Shown here: positions 1 to 10,627 of the stretch, piece by piece
Layout: every line of letters starts with the position of its first letter
Numbering within the stretch: position 1 is the first letter of the stretch
DNA from: Arcuatula senhousia
Taxonomy: Eukaryota > Mollusca > Bivalvia > Mytilida > Mytilidae
Assembly: GCA_963971305.1 (NCBI GenBank)
Contig: OZ020307.1
Location: 17,960,359-18,024,358 of the forward strand
Length of the DNA: 64,000 nucleotides
Direction: 5' to 3'
Translations under genes and position numbers: made by a program
The notes under the pieces: model-generated
The model's input: the letters and a program-made list of their open reading frames with translations, nothing else
What the model was told of the DNA's origin: nothing
Databases searched by the model: none

Positions 1-3
1 ACC

Positions 4-950
4 TTAAGAAACTATCTGATTGGGACGGATATATCGTAAAAATGCATTAGAATGCCATCGACCTAAACTTCTTATTTGTGAATCTGATTTTCCAGTTTCC
101 CATGCATGACAACAAGCTCCAATACGAAAACTATGGGATTTATAACATTTTGAAGATAAGCCAATGGACTGAATTGCTTTGTTAAGCATTTGGACAAATT
201 GAGATCTCATTACCGGGGATTTATCAACATTAATAAATAAAGAGCCACCGACAGATCCCCTTACTTGAAGATATTGGTTTAATAGTTCCACAGGACAATA
301 TATGTGTTGTACCTTGCGTAGCAAAATATTTGTAACAGAACCTGGTTTAGAATGTTTAAATGATTTGAATTGAATTAAAAACCCTTCTCTGTTTGGTTGC
401 ACATCTGATAAATTCAAGCAATGGTTTTTGCCTGTTTTATCTCTTTCAGATGTCGTGATCTCTCCCACTCGTAAAAATGCATAAAACGCAATGGAAAACA
501 TGGCTTTATAAAGTCTTTTATAAAAATCAAATTTGCAAATAGAATCTAGAGCATGAAGTAAACTAGTCAAAATAGGTAATGTAATTGGTAACCGACTATC
601 TGATGTAGGAGACTTAGTTTTTATACCTTGAATGACTTTAGATATAAGAAATGATGCTGTTGGGTCAAACACATTCTGCATTTTGTGATAAAAGCTAATT
701 GCTGAATTGTAACTTCAATGGTTGACCCTGAAAACCCCTTGTTGTGAAGATACGCATAGTATAGTGATAGTGATGAGATTGTGACAGGTATTGTGATATT
801 GGAGTTTAAATAATGTTTTCCAAACAAACAAAAATCATTCCATACTCGGCTATACATCTCCTTTGTACGAGGAGCTAGTGAAGAGTCAATCAGTTCCTGC
901 ACTGTTTGTTTTAAATGTGTAACTTTGGAAGAGATGGGGCAATCATACAA
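4..950 (-). pseudogene. Tyrosine recombinase of DIRS/Ngaro-like element, single frameshift
   Basis: Two frames together cover one phage-integrase-type recombinase. The upstream piece (950-621) is the helical N-terminal DNA-binding domain (TVQELIDSS, RTKEMYSRVWNDF). The downstream piece (681-4) is the catalytic domain with box-A arginine in FLRVGEI, the H-x-x-R box in HSFRIGA, the GRWHS segment and the nucleophile tyrosine in RYIR. The frames differ by one base and meet near 681-692 in a short A run, so a one-base loss is the simplest reading. The upstream piece also overlaps the end of the RT frame by 40 bp, which could be ordinary -1 style coupling within the element. It would join circular cDNA to the target. 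Protein C-terminus reaches a stop at the window edge. Domain assignment is confident; activity of this copy is doubtful. Confidence 0.75.
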
Positions 951-2539
951 ATTAAGTTCATTCCTTCTGTCAAACTGTGAAACTTCTGTATCTGCAATCG
1001 TGAAAGAGAGTCACAATAAATATTTTTTGTAGTTGATATATGTAACGCTTTGAATCTGATGTTAAACTTTAAGGAAAGAAAAATTAACTTTCGCAGCAAA
1101 GCCATAATTTGTTTCTCTCTACTAGTTAATGTGTTCAATACATAAACTAATGCCTCATTGTCACAATAAAAACATACTGATCGGTTGGCCATTATTTCAC
1201 CCCAAATTTCGACTGCCAATACAATAGGATAAAATTCCTTTATAGTGATATTGTAAGAACTCCATTCAGAGTTCCAAGATCCATATACATAGTAATTTTC
1301 AAACATAGCCCCATATGCAAAACCAGAAGCATCTGTATAAAGACACAGTTTATCAGAAGATATCCAATTATCATCTATAAAAAAACATTTGCCATTAAAC
1401 TGTTCCAAAAATGATTTCCAAACTTTAAGGTCCTCCCTACAACCCCCTTTTAGTTTCACTCTATGATGAGGTTTTCTTAACCCATAAGTAAGATCATATA
1501 ACCGTCTTAAAAAGGGGCGACCCGGTACCACAACACTAGTTGCAAAACTCAAAAGGCCGCATAGACTCTGGATTTCTGATAATGTCACCATTCGTTTTTG
1601 CAAAAATTCATTAATTGTCTTTTGACATTTTTCTAACTTATCCAGTGGTAAAGAGGCCTCGTGGCGTATGGTATCAAGTTGAATACCCAAAAATGTTAAA
1701 ACCTGGACAGGACCTACTGTTTTATTTTGAGCCATAGGAATGCCAATGTCATGGCATATTTTAAAAAAAATATCCAAATATGATTGACATAACTTTTCGC
1801 CTGGCGCAATGATCAAAAAATCATCAAGTATATGAATAATCCTTCCTTGAGGCATAAAGTTTTGACCTATCCATTCTAAAGATGAACTAAAACGTTCAAA
1901 AATTTGACATGCTGATGCAACACCCATAGCAAGGCACTTGTCGTAATAATACTTATTATCCCATTGCATACCAAATTTATAGTAATCATTAGGGGAAATC
2001 GGCAAGTTTCTATACGCCATCTCAATATCACATTTCGCCAAAAATACTGGCGAATCATATTGTTTAATTATGTCAATAGCATTTTGAACTTTAGTATATT
2101 GGACATATTTCATTTCATCTGGAATTGCATCATTAACTGAATCCCCTTTAGGGTATGACAAATGATGGATCATACGAAACTTATTGGGTTCTTTTTTTGG
2201 ACATATCCCAATTGGTGAAACATGAAAAACATCAAAAGGGGGCTTTTCAAAAGGACCTGCAAATCTACCAGCATCAACTTCTTTTTTAATCTTCTCTTTT
2301 ACTATATCTGGTTGATTTAATGCTGATGGTAAATTTTTACAAGAATTATTGGCTTGTTCCAACTCACTGTATACTGAAAATCCTTCAGAAAAACCCTGAA
2401 TCAAATATGCTTTCTCAAAGCTATCATAACCTTCAAGATAATTATTAAAATTATGAATATTAATAGGAGTAGGAAGGTTTTGACAAGTTGGCCCTAAGTT
2501 GTGGTCGAACAATGTTTGGCATTTGTCCTCTTGGACCAC
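911..2539 (-). CDS. Reverse transcriptase/RNase H of DIRS/Ngaro-like element
   Basis: A 542-codon open frame. RT motifs appear in order: template-grip KFRMIHHLSYP (about residue 120), motif A FLAKCDIEMAYRNLP (about 165), motif B MGVASACQIFERF (about 205), and the catalytic ILDDFLII (about 240), with the LDD form typical of DIRS-order RTs instead of the YxDD of LTR elements. RNase H follows: LYTDASGFAYGAMF (about 400), the KEFYPIVLAVE glutamate, CDNEALVYVLN, and the terminal NIYCDSLSRLQ. All acidic catalytic residues are present and there is no internal stop, so this copy is recent or its family is active. The frame starts inside the end of the gag-like ORF (80-bp overlap, different frame) and overlaps the recombinase frame at its own end. 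Confidence 0.88.
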   Translation of the reverse strand: MVQEDKCQTLFDHNLGPTCQNLPTPINIHNFNNYLEGYDSFEKAYLIQGFSEGFSVYSELEQANNSCKNLPSALNQPDIVKEKIKKEVDAGRFAGPFEKPPFDVFHVSPIGICPKKEPNKFRMIHHLSYPKGDSVNDAIPDEMKYVQYTKVQNAIDIIKQYDSPVFLAKCDIEMAYRNLPISPNDYYKFGMQWDNKYYYDKCLAMGVASACQIFERFSSSLEWIGQNFMPQGRIIHILDDFLIIAPGEKLCQSYLDIFFKICHDIGIPMAQNKTVGPVQVLTFLGIQLDTIRHEASLPLDKLEKCQKTINEFLQKRMVTLSEIQSLCGLLSFATSVVVPGRPFLRRLYDLTYGLRKPHHRVKLKGGCREDLKVWKSFLEQFNGKCFFIDDNWISSDKLCLYTDASGFAYGAMFENYYVYGSWNSEWSSYNITIKEFYPIVLAVEIWGEIMANRSVCFYCDNEALVYVLNTLTSREKQIMALLRKLIFLSLKFNIRFKALHISTTKNIYCDSLSRLQIQKFHSLTEGMNLICMIAPSLPKLHI

Positions 2540-3677
2540 GAAAATTACTAACTGGTCGATTGCCTGCTTGACTAGATGTTATATTGTCTCTTGATGAATT
2601 GCCAATAATGCGAGGTGATAATAAAGGTGAGTTAGCCATTGTACATCTAGTACTGGGGTGCATTCTATTACTATTGCACCTGTAACACACATGGTTGTAT
2701 CTGCAAGGTAAAGGGCAATAATTTCCCAAGTGAAACTTAACACAATACCCAAAGGGAATTATTGGTTGTTTGTTTTGGCCAAATTTTCCACCAGTATAGT
2801 TTGTAGACGATGCCATCGCCGAGGATTCCCCTGTATGTATATCTTTTGCAGACCTATCTAATAAAGACTCGACATATAACTCCTGATGAGTTACCCCCCA
2901 ACCTATTTGAAGTTGGCATTTAGAGGACCTAAATTGATGATCATAATACCACCAATTTCCTTTCTTTCTATTTATGAGCCTTATAAGCTTCATGTATTTG
3001 ATCATGCCAAATTTTTTGTCGTCATTTTCATGCTTTTGCAAATAAATGGTCATATATGTAGAGAAAGCTGTTAGCCAAACATCTAAGGATGAAATTGTGG
3101 TATTATTATCATCTTTAACCTTTAATACAGGATTAGCCATGCTATCAATAACAATATTTTTTGGCTTTAAAGCCTTTTCTAGTGTTTCTGGCAGCAAAAC
3201 ATGAAGTTCAATAAACTCATCAGCCCAGATTTGCTTTTTGATGTTTTCCGATACTGATGAACCTAACGGTACTGTGTGATGCATGAAAAGTTTGTCACCT
3301 TGAAATTGTGTAGGAACAGATGATGGCATGGATTCTGAACCATCTGTATTTGACGTTGACGGCAAAGGCTCCAAACTGTTGTCATGTTGGTGACGGTTCA
3401 CCTCATTTGAATTATTATTTCCAGTAGATGAATCTAATTTTGTTTTAAGTGTTTTCACTTCTTCTTTTAACTCTTGAACCGATTCGATAATAGTGTCTAG
3501 GACATTTTTTGGTACGGATATCGTGGTTGTCTCACTCGCTGCATTTGAGTCTGATGAAGCCGAGACCTGAACGGTTGGCGCTGTTGATTGTTCTGACGTT
3601 TTCTTTGCGCGTTTTGTCCTATTTCCTTCCTGGGTTTGGTTTGACACCCGTTTACTCTTTGTACGATTTGGTGGCAT
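2460..3677 (-). CDS. Gag-like ORF1 of DIRS/Ngaro-like element
   Basis: The frame is open to 3824, but the first methionine with a plausible basic N-terminus is at 3677 (MPPNRTKSKR), giving 405 residues; everything upstream is likely leader. Residues 1-40 are Lys/Arg-rich, followed by a Ser/Thr-rich stretch and a short coiled-coil heptad region (TIIESVQELKEEVKTLKTKL). A Cys/His cluster near residue 320-350 (CVKFHLGNYCPLPCRYNHVC, then CNSNRMHPSTRC) is probably a zinc knuckle region for RNA binding. Position in front of RT and the Cys/His cluster support a capsid/nucleocapsid role, as known for DIRS-order ORF1 proteins. I see no protease domain. Confidence 0.65.
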   Translation of the reverse strand: MPPNRTKSKRVSNQTQEGNRTKRAKKTSEQSTAPTVQVSASSDSNAASETTTISVPKNVLDTIIESVQELKEEVKTLKTKLDSSTGNNNSNEVNRHQHDNSLEPLPSTSNTDGSESMPSSVPTQFQGDKLFMHHTVPLGSSVSENIKKQIWADEFIELHVLLPETLEKALKPKNIVIDSMANPVLKVKDDNNTTISSLDVWLTAFSTYMTIYLQKHENDDKKFGMIKYMKLIRLINRKKGNWWYYDHQFRSSKCQLQIGWGVTHQELYVESLLDRSAKDIHTGESSAMASSTNYTGGKFGQNKQPIIPFGYCVKFHLGNYCPLPCRYNHVCYRCNSNRMHPSTRCTMANSPLLSPRIIGNSSRDNITSSQAGNRPVSNFRGPRGQMPNIVRPQLRANLSKPSYSY

Positions 3678-3693
3678 CCTGGATTTCAACTTA

Positions 3694-4263
3694 GTCACAT
3701 GATCCAATAAAGTCACATGATCAGATCCGATAAATAAATAAATAAATGTCACATGATACAGATGTATATTGAGGTCACTACACAACACGTGTGGTTTTAC
3801 TTGTTGAACATCACTCGTGTGCACGCGTGTAAATAATGTACACTAAGTTAATACAGGGATTAAATAAAATTGTCCCTGGCTAATATTTCCGTCATCATTC
3901 GGATCCAAATATTCATATAAAAATATTCAAAACACTTAATAAATGACGATAATGGCGAAATTAAGTCCGTTGTTTACAAGCATCGCAGTACAATCGACTT
4001 CAATCACTAATTGTACGGTACATCCCGTTGATCAATCGGTTTATATCCAAAATCTCCTACATATTTGACTTTAATTGTCAACAAAATTAACTGATAATTG
4101 TTTTAAAATATTGAAGATTTCACAAAATTATAAGCTATTAAATTGAACTTTGACACCATAAATTATCCAGCGATCAATAATACAAATCGGGGTTCTAAAT
4201 AGTTAATACAGGGATTGTCATGTGATTAGAAGAGATAAAAATACAAAAAGATTATCATGTGAT
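3694..4263. repeat. Leader region with 16-bp direct repeats and repeated TCACATGAT motifs
   Basis: AGTTAATACAGGGATT occurs identically at 3846-3861 and 4201-4216. GTCACATGAT occurs at 3694-3703, 3712-3721 and 3748-3757, and near-identical inverted copies (GTCATGTGAT, ATCATGTGAT) lie at 4217-4226 and 4254-4263. The set straddles the presumed 5' end of the retrotransposon. Interpretation as terminal/circular-junction repeat is inference. A TAAA run precedes the third motif. Confidence 0.45.
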
Positions 4264-6612
4264 TAAAATTAAAAGAGGCTCAACACAGGATAATGAAATA
4301 CAAGAAAATTAAATGTCTGCTCTCAGCATAAACAAATTTATTTTTCAACTAAATTTCCATTTTTTCACAGGTTATGCCAAAAAGGAAAATAAACTGAGTT
4401 TCAGTTTAATAAACTATATTTCAAGTGCAATCTTGTGTCTATGATATCTAGCATAAAATACATGATATTGTTGTGCTTTTGTCTCTGTTACTCTCTTGTT
4501 GAATTGAACTTCTATCGATTTGATTTTTACTGTGTGTTAGTTTGTGCTTTGTTATTGATTATCAATATATAGAGGGAAGGTTGGCGTCAAAACACTAGTT
4601 TAACCCCGCCACATTTTAACCAGGAATCTTTATCAAAGCTTATGTTTGTATTCAGTCGATTTTATGTTAATTGTTTTTTGCCAAGAAGAGCGTCTTTCAT
4701 TGCACTTTAAGATTGGGCTTGAATCATATGTAGTTTATTTTCAATCCAGGGCCAATTGAAAAACAGCGAGCAGCGACTGCTGGTCACATTGAAGGCTGAT
4801 GGCTGTTATCCATTGTGGATTTTTTTTTTATTTGCGTTTATATTGTAGGTTGTGTCGCGTACACTTATTCAACATCTAATTTTTTTCTATGATATTGTTA
4901 AAAGGATTATTTGACGAACTTCAGCAATACCATAGGACACATTCAAGTACAATTCTTACCTCGAAAATACTCTCCGAAGCAGGCGCGTAACTCCCTTTAC
5001 GCAAAAACTCATTTGCGTGCACATCATTTTGGCAATTTTTTTTTTTTTTTTTTATTTTTTTACAATCGAGAATATCAGAAAACCTTTCTGGAAATCTAAC
5101 GTATAATATCCGACATCGGTTGAAATTACGTACAGGTTATGGCGTGAAATATGAAAAAGATTGAGTCATACTTTATAAAACATGTGCCTAAGCGTGCAGA
5201 CCAGTCCGATGGATACGAAACCAGTGTTTCTAAAGAGGTCGAAACAAATACTATGGAGACCAGCGCCTACTCCAACAACATCGGAAGTTGGACGGCATGC
5301 TATTTTAGGACTTGTTGCCATCCTAAGTATGAGACCTCTTATATTATAGGAGTAACCAGCGCCATGACCATCCCTAAGAGGTGACTAAAAAAAATTTCCT
5401 CCTTTTCCTGATATTGGAGAGTTAACACCTGACAAGTTGTCTAACAATGCAATCAAAGTCGATTTGCTGTCTAAAATATGGGAGTCTTGTGACATTTTTT
5501 TAATTTGCGTTCCCTTTCAGGTACGAACGAATTTTGTCAAGTATAATAAAGCATGTTAGAATATTGTGTCTTATCATACAGTTTTTACTTTGTGCGTCAA
5601 TGTGTCTGTCTTCCATTCGTCCATAGACATTGATGATTTTCTTCAGATTTAAATGGGAAACAAGATTTTTGGGGACGTGCAAATAGAGAGAAGTAGAGAG
5701 ATTTAGAGAGACGCAAAGCCCTGTCCTAAACGTAATAATCGGTTTGCCGGTTTTGCCTTTGTTATCTTTGGAATGCCTATTTGAATTGTGCCTCTTTATT
5801 CTTTTTTGATTCGTCACAAACCAGTTTTGTTTTTGTTTTTATGGTCCGACCACGTATGGGATCGGACATATATTTTTCCTCGTTGTACGTCCGTACACCC
5901 GCCCCGCATCTTAGTTTAGGTCCACATTTTTACTATTATATGTACCTCTTACGGGTCCGGGAGGGTAATCCATGGCTTACAGACACATCCTCCAGTTATA
6001 TTTGACAGATCTTCATGAGGACAACATTAAAAAAATCAAATCTTTGTTTCCCCTCTCAGACTAGGAGCTTGTAGGTATGGGTACCGTAGAATGAAGGTAA
6101 ATGTTTTATTTGTTTTTTTAAGTAAAATTTTGTTTATAAAATCGTAAAAAGCGCCATAAATAACAATAAAATAAAGTATGTTCTAAGTCTGGAAATATTT
6201 TTTTTGGATGTAGGAGCCTTTTTGACTGGGTCGGTCACGGGAGAGGAAACAATATTGATTTGGGATATTAGACACTACAACTAAACTATGCTAGTGTTTT
6301 CAATTTGTATACAATTTTCTGGTTATCATCGAAACTTTGTAATCGACCACATGCTATTGTTGAAATAGATGGTTAATGTGTTTCTTTATCGTGTTTTTAT
6401 ATATGACAGTTACCCCTACTGAACCATCTTTAAGGCAAAAAAAAACCCACAGATTTGGTTACAAACTTCCGTATTCTTAAAGTGTCTTTATCAAATTAAT
6501 TGCACAATAATATTGAAAAAAAAATAGAATTCAAGGGTTGATTTATCGTCTAAATTGTGAAATTGTCGATTTTTAAACCGTCCGTAGTTGACCTCAAAAA
6601 CACTATTTTCGC
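4264..6612. other. AT-rich stretch without a supported gene
   Basis: No convincing coding exon. A 77-codon plus frame at 5151-5384 begins MKKIESYFIK, reminiscent of the N-terminus of hAT-derived zinc-finger/MYM-like proteins, but it ends quickly and has no further domain; I treat it as possible transposon debris only. A T run (about 26 of 27) is at 5036-5060. Confidence 0.4.
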
Positions 6613-6712
6613 AGAGCTTACGGGGGGCTTCGCCACCCTGGACCCCCTACCAGGGCTCTGCCCTGGACCTGCTGGGGGCCTTGAGCGGCCCCCAGACCCC
6701 CTGCCGTAATTT
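6613..6712. repeat. GC-rich multi-hairpin dispersed repeat fragment
   Basis: An abrupt GC-rich block in AT-rich DNA, made of consecutive perfect stems: CCAGGG-CTCTG-CCCTGG at 6650-6666 and TGGGGGCC-TTGAGC-GGCCCCCA at 6673-6694, preceded by a looser GGGGGCTTCGCCACCC stem. Such blocks are typical of non-autonomous transposon ends. The plus frame crossing it (6588-6860) is not supported as a gene. Confidence 0.55.
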
Positions 6713-6928
6713 GATTGCACATGCATTTAATACCTGCTACGCCCCTGCGAAGCACAGCCTTTCAATAAAAAATCAATCACTTAGTACTTCTTACATGTAC
6801 AGATCACCAGATAACGATACCCCTAAATGCATAATATTTACTTGTGAATACAGATTGTAACAATAGTACCTGCCGTGTGATCAATCTCAAATGTTAAAAA
6901 AAGTACAAATAAGGTGATAACACATGCA

Positions 6929-6972
6929 ACGGAAAAATTGAAAAAGCCAATGGTCCCCGCTTGGTACAAACA
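6929..6972 (+). repeat. Fragment of dispersed 'GAAAAATTGAAG..CAATGGTCC' repeat
   Basis: Shares the core GGAAAAATTGAA..(G)CAATGGTCC..GCTTGGTACA with longer copies at about 18616-18690 and 34562-34613. The pieces are diverged, so this is an old dispersed family. Confidence 0.45.
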
Positions 6973-7351
6973 TATTTCTTATAATATGGTGGTTGGAGCC
7001 AAATCTCTCGTTTCATTCCTACTTATATTTCAAGTCATTTATAACAAAGAAAAAACATCACAGTGAGACAATCGGTCACAAGATTGGATTTAAGATGATA
7101 ATTTCAGTAGAACAGAAGTCCAAAAGAAAAATCATCCTTAGTTTGTATTTCACATGGCGGATATACCAAAGACGCTTGATTTTGTTTTTAGTATTTCCTT
7201 TAATTTTGTGTCTTTTTTTTTAGTCAACTTAAAGTCAAAACTCACGATTGCATTTTTGTATAGCCTTTAAACAGCACTTCACCAATACTGCTTAGTTAAA
7301 CCCTAAATTAATTGTTAGTTAAAGAGAAAAACTCAAATACCGGTACCTGTT

Positions 7352-7432
7352 TATGCCCCGCCAACAAAGTTGGGAGGCATATAGTTTTTCGGTCTGTTCG
7401 TCCGTCCGTCCTTCCGTTTTAAGTTTAAACAT
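7352..7432 (+). repeat. Head of CCGTCCGTCC-type dispersed element
   Basis: Begins ATGCCCCGCCAACAAAGTTGG and runs into GTTCGTCCGTCCGTCCTTCCG. The same head style recurs at 25022, 39865 and 50579, and the body/tail at 14763-15171. Only the head is present here. Confidence 0.55.
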
Positions 7433-7940
7433 ATTTTATTTGTTAAAATACACAAATTGGATTGGACACAAGTAAAACATACTTATAAAGTCCTCTCCAT
7501 AACACAGTTAAACAATACAATGAATATACAAGTTGAGCATGCATGCAAGTTACATTTGTAAATAACAAAACAAACAAAAAGAAGTATAATAAACCATTTT
7601 CATATTTCAGGGACTGCTGAGTAATTTAGTATTTTTTGGACTGAACCTGACCCAGCATGGACTGGTTTACCATTTTTTGTATAATTGAGCAAAGGAAAAA
7701 TAGTTTTAACACATTATTTTAGGAAATCAAGATTAAAATTAATGAAATTATTGGTTTAAGCAAATAATATGTCTAAAGAGGATTCGTTACTGTCTTTCTG
7801 AATGCAAATATGTCATAGAGCAAAAAGTTCAGGTAGAATGACCAAATGCCCTTTTACACTTATTTAAAGCTAAAAATAGTTCCAAATCAACATCTTATTG
7901 ATGTATCCTTATTTTTTAGTTCAAATCCACCAAGATTACA

Positions 7941-8048
7941 ATTTATGTTCTTTTTCTCATGTTCAATCGAACATAAAACATTTCTTTTCTAATAAGGGCA
8001 AAGTGAAACACAACACAAACTTGGTTTGGAGGTTTGCAGACAACCAGT
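7941..8048 (+). repeat. 108-bp repeat, copy 1
   Basis: Matches 8784-8891 over 108 bp with a single visible mismatch (CACAACAC versus CACATCAC); offset 843 bp. Non-coding; the small ORFs through it carry the same peptide only because of the duplication. Confidence 0.85.
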
Positions 8049-8625
8049 ATTATTTATTAATAAGTTACAATAAATCAGCTTTGAGCAGAAGCTGATCAAA
8101 ACAGTCCGTAAAGTTGTTTTTATCACAACAGCATGCACAATACAGTTTATCGACTCAAAAAGGTGATATCCGTCGAGCCCTCGCACTTTATCCTACTGTT
8201 TTAGACCAAGGATGGAGATCAGTCGTGAAGTTATCCGGCAGCTTCTTAAGCAAAAAGTGCCTGGTTTGTATACAGTTCCACATTGTGGTCGATAAACAAC
8301 AGCTGAAAATAGAAACGCAAAAAACGACAGCAGTATCAGATCTATAATATATGACTGTGAATATCGCCATATGCACCCTTTTCGATTAACTTCCCTTCCA
8401 CAATGGACTTATTGAATGCAATTTATCAGAAGATAATGAATTGAAACAAAATTTGGCGCAATCTAATTGAACTTAAAACATATCTTTATCTACGAAAATA
8501 AATGACAAAACTGTAGGCGTTGTACCAATAGAATCTTTACAGTTAAAAACAACATAACACTGTCACTTCGATAACAAATTACTTTTACTTAGAAATAATT
8601 TGAACACAAATAACATTCTAAAAAA

Positions 8626-8785
8626 AAAATTAAATAACCAATTCGGTTCAAAGACACATGTGTATACGTTGAATGCAAACCGTCGAATGACTTAAATTCC
8701 CGCCTTTGAATACATGATACAATCCCGTGCAAATTCATACGCTTATACGACTAATCACTTTTATCTTAAACGAAAAGAAATTTAT
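8626..8785 (+). repeat. 160-bp direct repeat, copy 1
   Basis: Identical by eye to 13305-13464 (constant offset 4679). The pair brackets the LINE ORF1-like gene and the 38-bp minisatellite. No coding content. Confidence 0.88.
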
Positions 8786-8891
8786 TTATGTTCTTTTTCT
8801 CATGTTCAATCGAACATAAAACATTTCTTTTCTAATAAGGGCAAAGTGAAACACATCACAAACTTGGTTTGGAGGTTTGCAGACAACCAGT
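8784..8891 (+). repeat. 108-bp repeat, copy 2, abutting the 160-bp repeat
   Basis: Second copy of the 7941-8048 sequence. It starts exactly where the 160-bp repeat ends (two shared bases), so two repeat modules are joined end to end here but separate elsewhere in the window. Confidence 0.85.
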
Positions 8892-9463
8892 CGAGCCAAA
8901 AGGAGAATGGGAAAATAAAAATAAATAAATAAAATTATGGCCATCTTAATCGTTTTCAGAGCGCCACATGCCGTGTATCATTTAAACTTGTGTTGAAATA
9001 ATTAATCAAAAATTAATTAATACGTGTTGAAAGAAAGTAGTATATTACTAAGAAACTCTACCTCTTCATGCTCTTGTGTACGAACATAAAGACACATGGT
9101 TTTGATTAATAAACAATGTAAGCCAGTTTTTCCTCTGTATGGGGATCAGACTTCCTGGAAAGCATTACCATGATACCCGGATGTAGCTCATTGGAAACGG
9201 TCAGGAGTAAAATTGCTCCGGCAAAAACGTTTAATTTTAGACTTTTTAACTGCAACACTTTCGCCAAAAAGTTGAAGATGTTTTAAATATAGAGTCATTC
9301 CGTAAGTTGAATGCCTTTTTATTCCATTATCGTCAGGAATTAAATTTTTTATCTGAAGTTATTTGTATTCGTTTTTGAACTGTCAAACGTTACTATCTTT
9401 GCCTAACAACGCCAATTGTTCAACGATTGTTCTAAGACGCTAGCCTAGAAACACAACCGAAAA
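8892..9463. other. Gene-free upstream region of the ORF1-like gene
   Basis: AT-rich; presumably holds the promoter and 5' UTR of the ORF1-like frame. I see no clear TATA/initiator pair or splice acceptor that would force a different start. Confidence 0.35.
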
Positions 9464-10414
9464 ATGGAATGTGAGAATTGTAAAGATGTTCATAAGATGC
9501 TACAGTCTATTTTAGAAATTGTCTCCAACTCTCAATCCCGATATGATGCTTTGGAAAAAGAAGTGTACCAATTAAAATCAGTCGAAACAAAGTTAAACTC
9601 CCTGATATCTAAAATACAAGGCGTCGAGAGTAAAGTTGATTCAACAATCTGTCGCAATAATGTGATGGAAGAAAATGTAACAGAAATGGGTATCGTTTTG
9701 CACAAAGTAGTGGATCGTTGTAATTTTGATAAAGCCTCCGAAGAAGTCACGAAACACGAAAGCTCACAGAATAGTGTAACTGATGACCAAGTAAATTCTA
9801 GGCTTCGCAATCTAAACAACAGTGTTGAAGAATTAAAATGGAGGACAATGGAGAACAATTTAATATTTAACGGGTTTAAAGACCAAAAAGAAGAAGACAC
9901 AGAGTTAATGGTCAGAACATTCTTAAGAGAAAAACTCGGCATAAATAAATTTGTAGATTTTGTATCCGTTCATCGATTTGGAAAGAGGGGGAAAAGAGGC
10001 TTCAGACCAATACTGGTAAAATTCATCAAACATAAAGATAAAGTTCTTGTCCTTAAAAACTGTTATAAATTGAAAGGAACAAATATATTTGTAAGAGAAC
10101 AATTTCCGAAAGAAATAGAGCATAGAAGAAAAGAACTTTACCCACTTCTGAAAGAAGCGAAAAGACAAAACAAGAAGACCGTACTTATAAGAGACAAGCT
10201 TTACATCGATGGAAAACTCCATACTAGTACTTGTAAAAATCCTGACGAGAATACCTATGGTACTTCAGAATCAAGTAGTTACAAAGCTAATGAAGAAACA
10301 ACAGAAATCTCAGTAACACCTAGTCATGAAAGAATCAAACAAGAGTTTGAAAAGGAACTTCAATACTTCTTACAACATCGTAATGATAACACAAAATACA
10401 TAGAACCCCTTTGA
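9464..10414 (+). CDS. LINE ORF1p-like RNA-binding protein (coiled coil + RRM-like + C-terminal domain)
   Basis: A single-exon 316-residue frame. Residues 1-20 hold a C-x2-C (CENCKD); residues 20-120 show heptad-like helices (VYQLKSVETKLNSLISKI, RLRNLNNSVEELKWRTMENN), i.e. a coiled coil. From about 125 the pattern ENNLIFNGF ... ELMVRTFLREKLGI ... VHRFGKRGKRGFRPILVKF resembles the RRM-like core, and about 190-250 (NIFVREQFPKEIEHRRKELYPLLKEAK ... LYIDGK) the C-terminal domain of non-LTR ORF1 proteins (transposase_22-like). Family role: trimeric nucleic-acid chaperone binding its own RNA. No ORF2 follows; instead AATAAA occurs 214 bp after the stop. The start codon follows an A-rich CGAAAA context. 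It is either a half-LINE or a host gene derived from ORF1; intactness argues for recent activity or selection. Confidence 0.72.
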   Translation: MECENCKDVHKMLQSILEIVSNSQSRYDALEKEVYQLKSVETKLNSLISKIQGVESKVDSTICRNNVMEENVTEMGIVLHKVVDRCNFDKASEEVTKHESSQNSVTDDQVNSRLRNLNNSVEELKWRTMENNLIFNGFKDQKEEDTELMVRTFLREKLGINKFVDFVSVHRFGKRGKRGFRPILVKFIKHKDKVLVLKNCYKLKGTNIFVREQFPKEIEHRRKELYPLLKEAKRQNKKTVLIRDKLYIDGKLHTSTCKNPDENTYGTSESSSYKANEETTEISVTPSHERIKQEFEKELQYFLQHRNDNTKYIEPL

Positions 10415-10627
10415 ATACTACATGATCAACAATTGTTTATATATGAGACAAACATTTTAAGTGACCGTTACATACAACCTTTAAATTTTCATTTTCAAAC
10501 ATGTTCACTTCTATCTAATTGTTATTATCCGGAACATTTATATTTTTTTCATATTATTCCTCTTCATGTAAATGAGGACTTCAATTGAGTTAACTTCTGT
10601 ATACCATTGTACAACAAAGGTGATCAG

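Larger units (their letters stand above)
1..4216 (-). mobile_element. DIRS/Ngaro-type tyrosine-recombinase retrotransposon, 3' end cut by window edge
   Basis: Three overlapping minus-strand reading frames run right to left in the order gag-like protein, reverse transcriptase/RNase H, tyrosine recombinase. That order without an aspartic protease, DDE integrase or visible methyltransferase domain is the Ngaro-like arrangement of the DIRS order, which integrates through a recombinase rather than an integrase. The 3' part of the recombinase and the 3' terminal repeat lie outside the window. The 5' boundary is uncertain: a 16-bp direct repeat at 3846-3861 and 4201-4216 may be part of the terminal repeat structure, so 4216 is only a working limit. 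Two ORFs are open; the recombinase has one frame break. Confidence 0.8.

Noticed and set aside
5151..5384. Frame starting MKKIESYFIK as a hAT-related gene
   Set aside because: Only the first ten residues are suggestive and no further domain or splice continuation was found.
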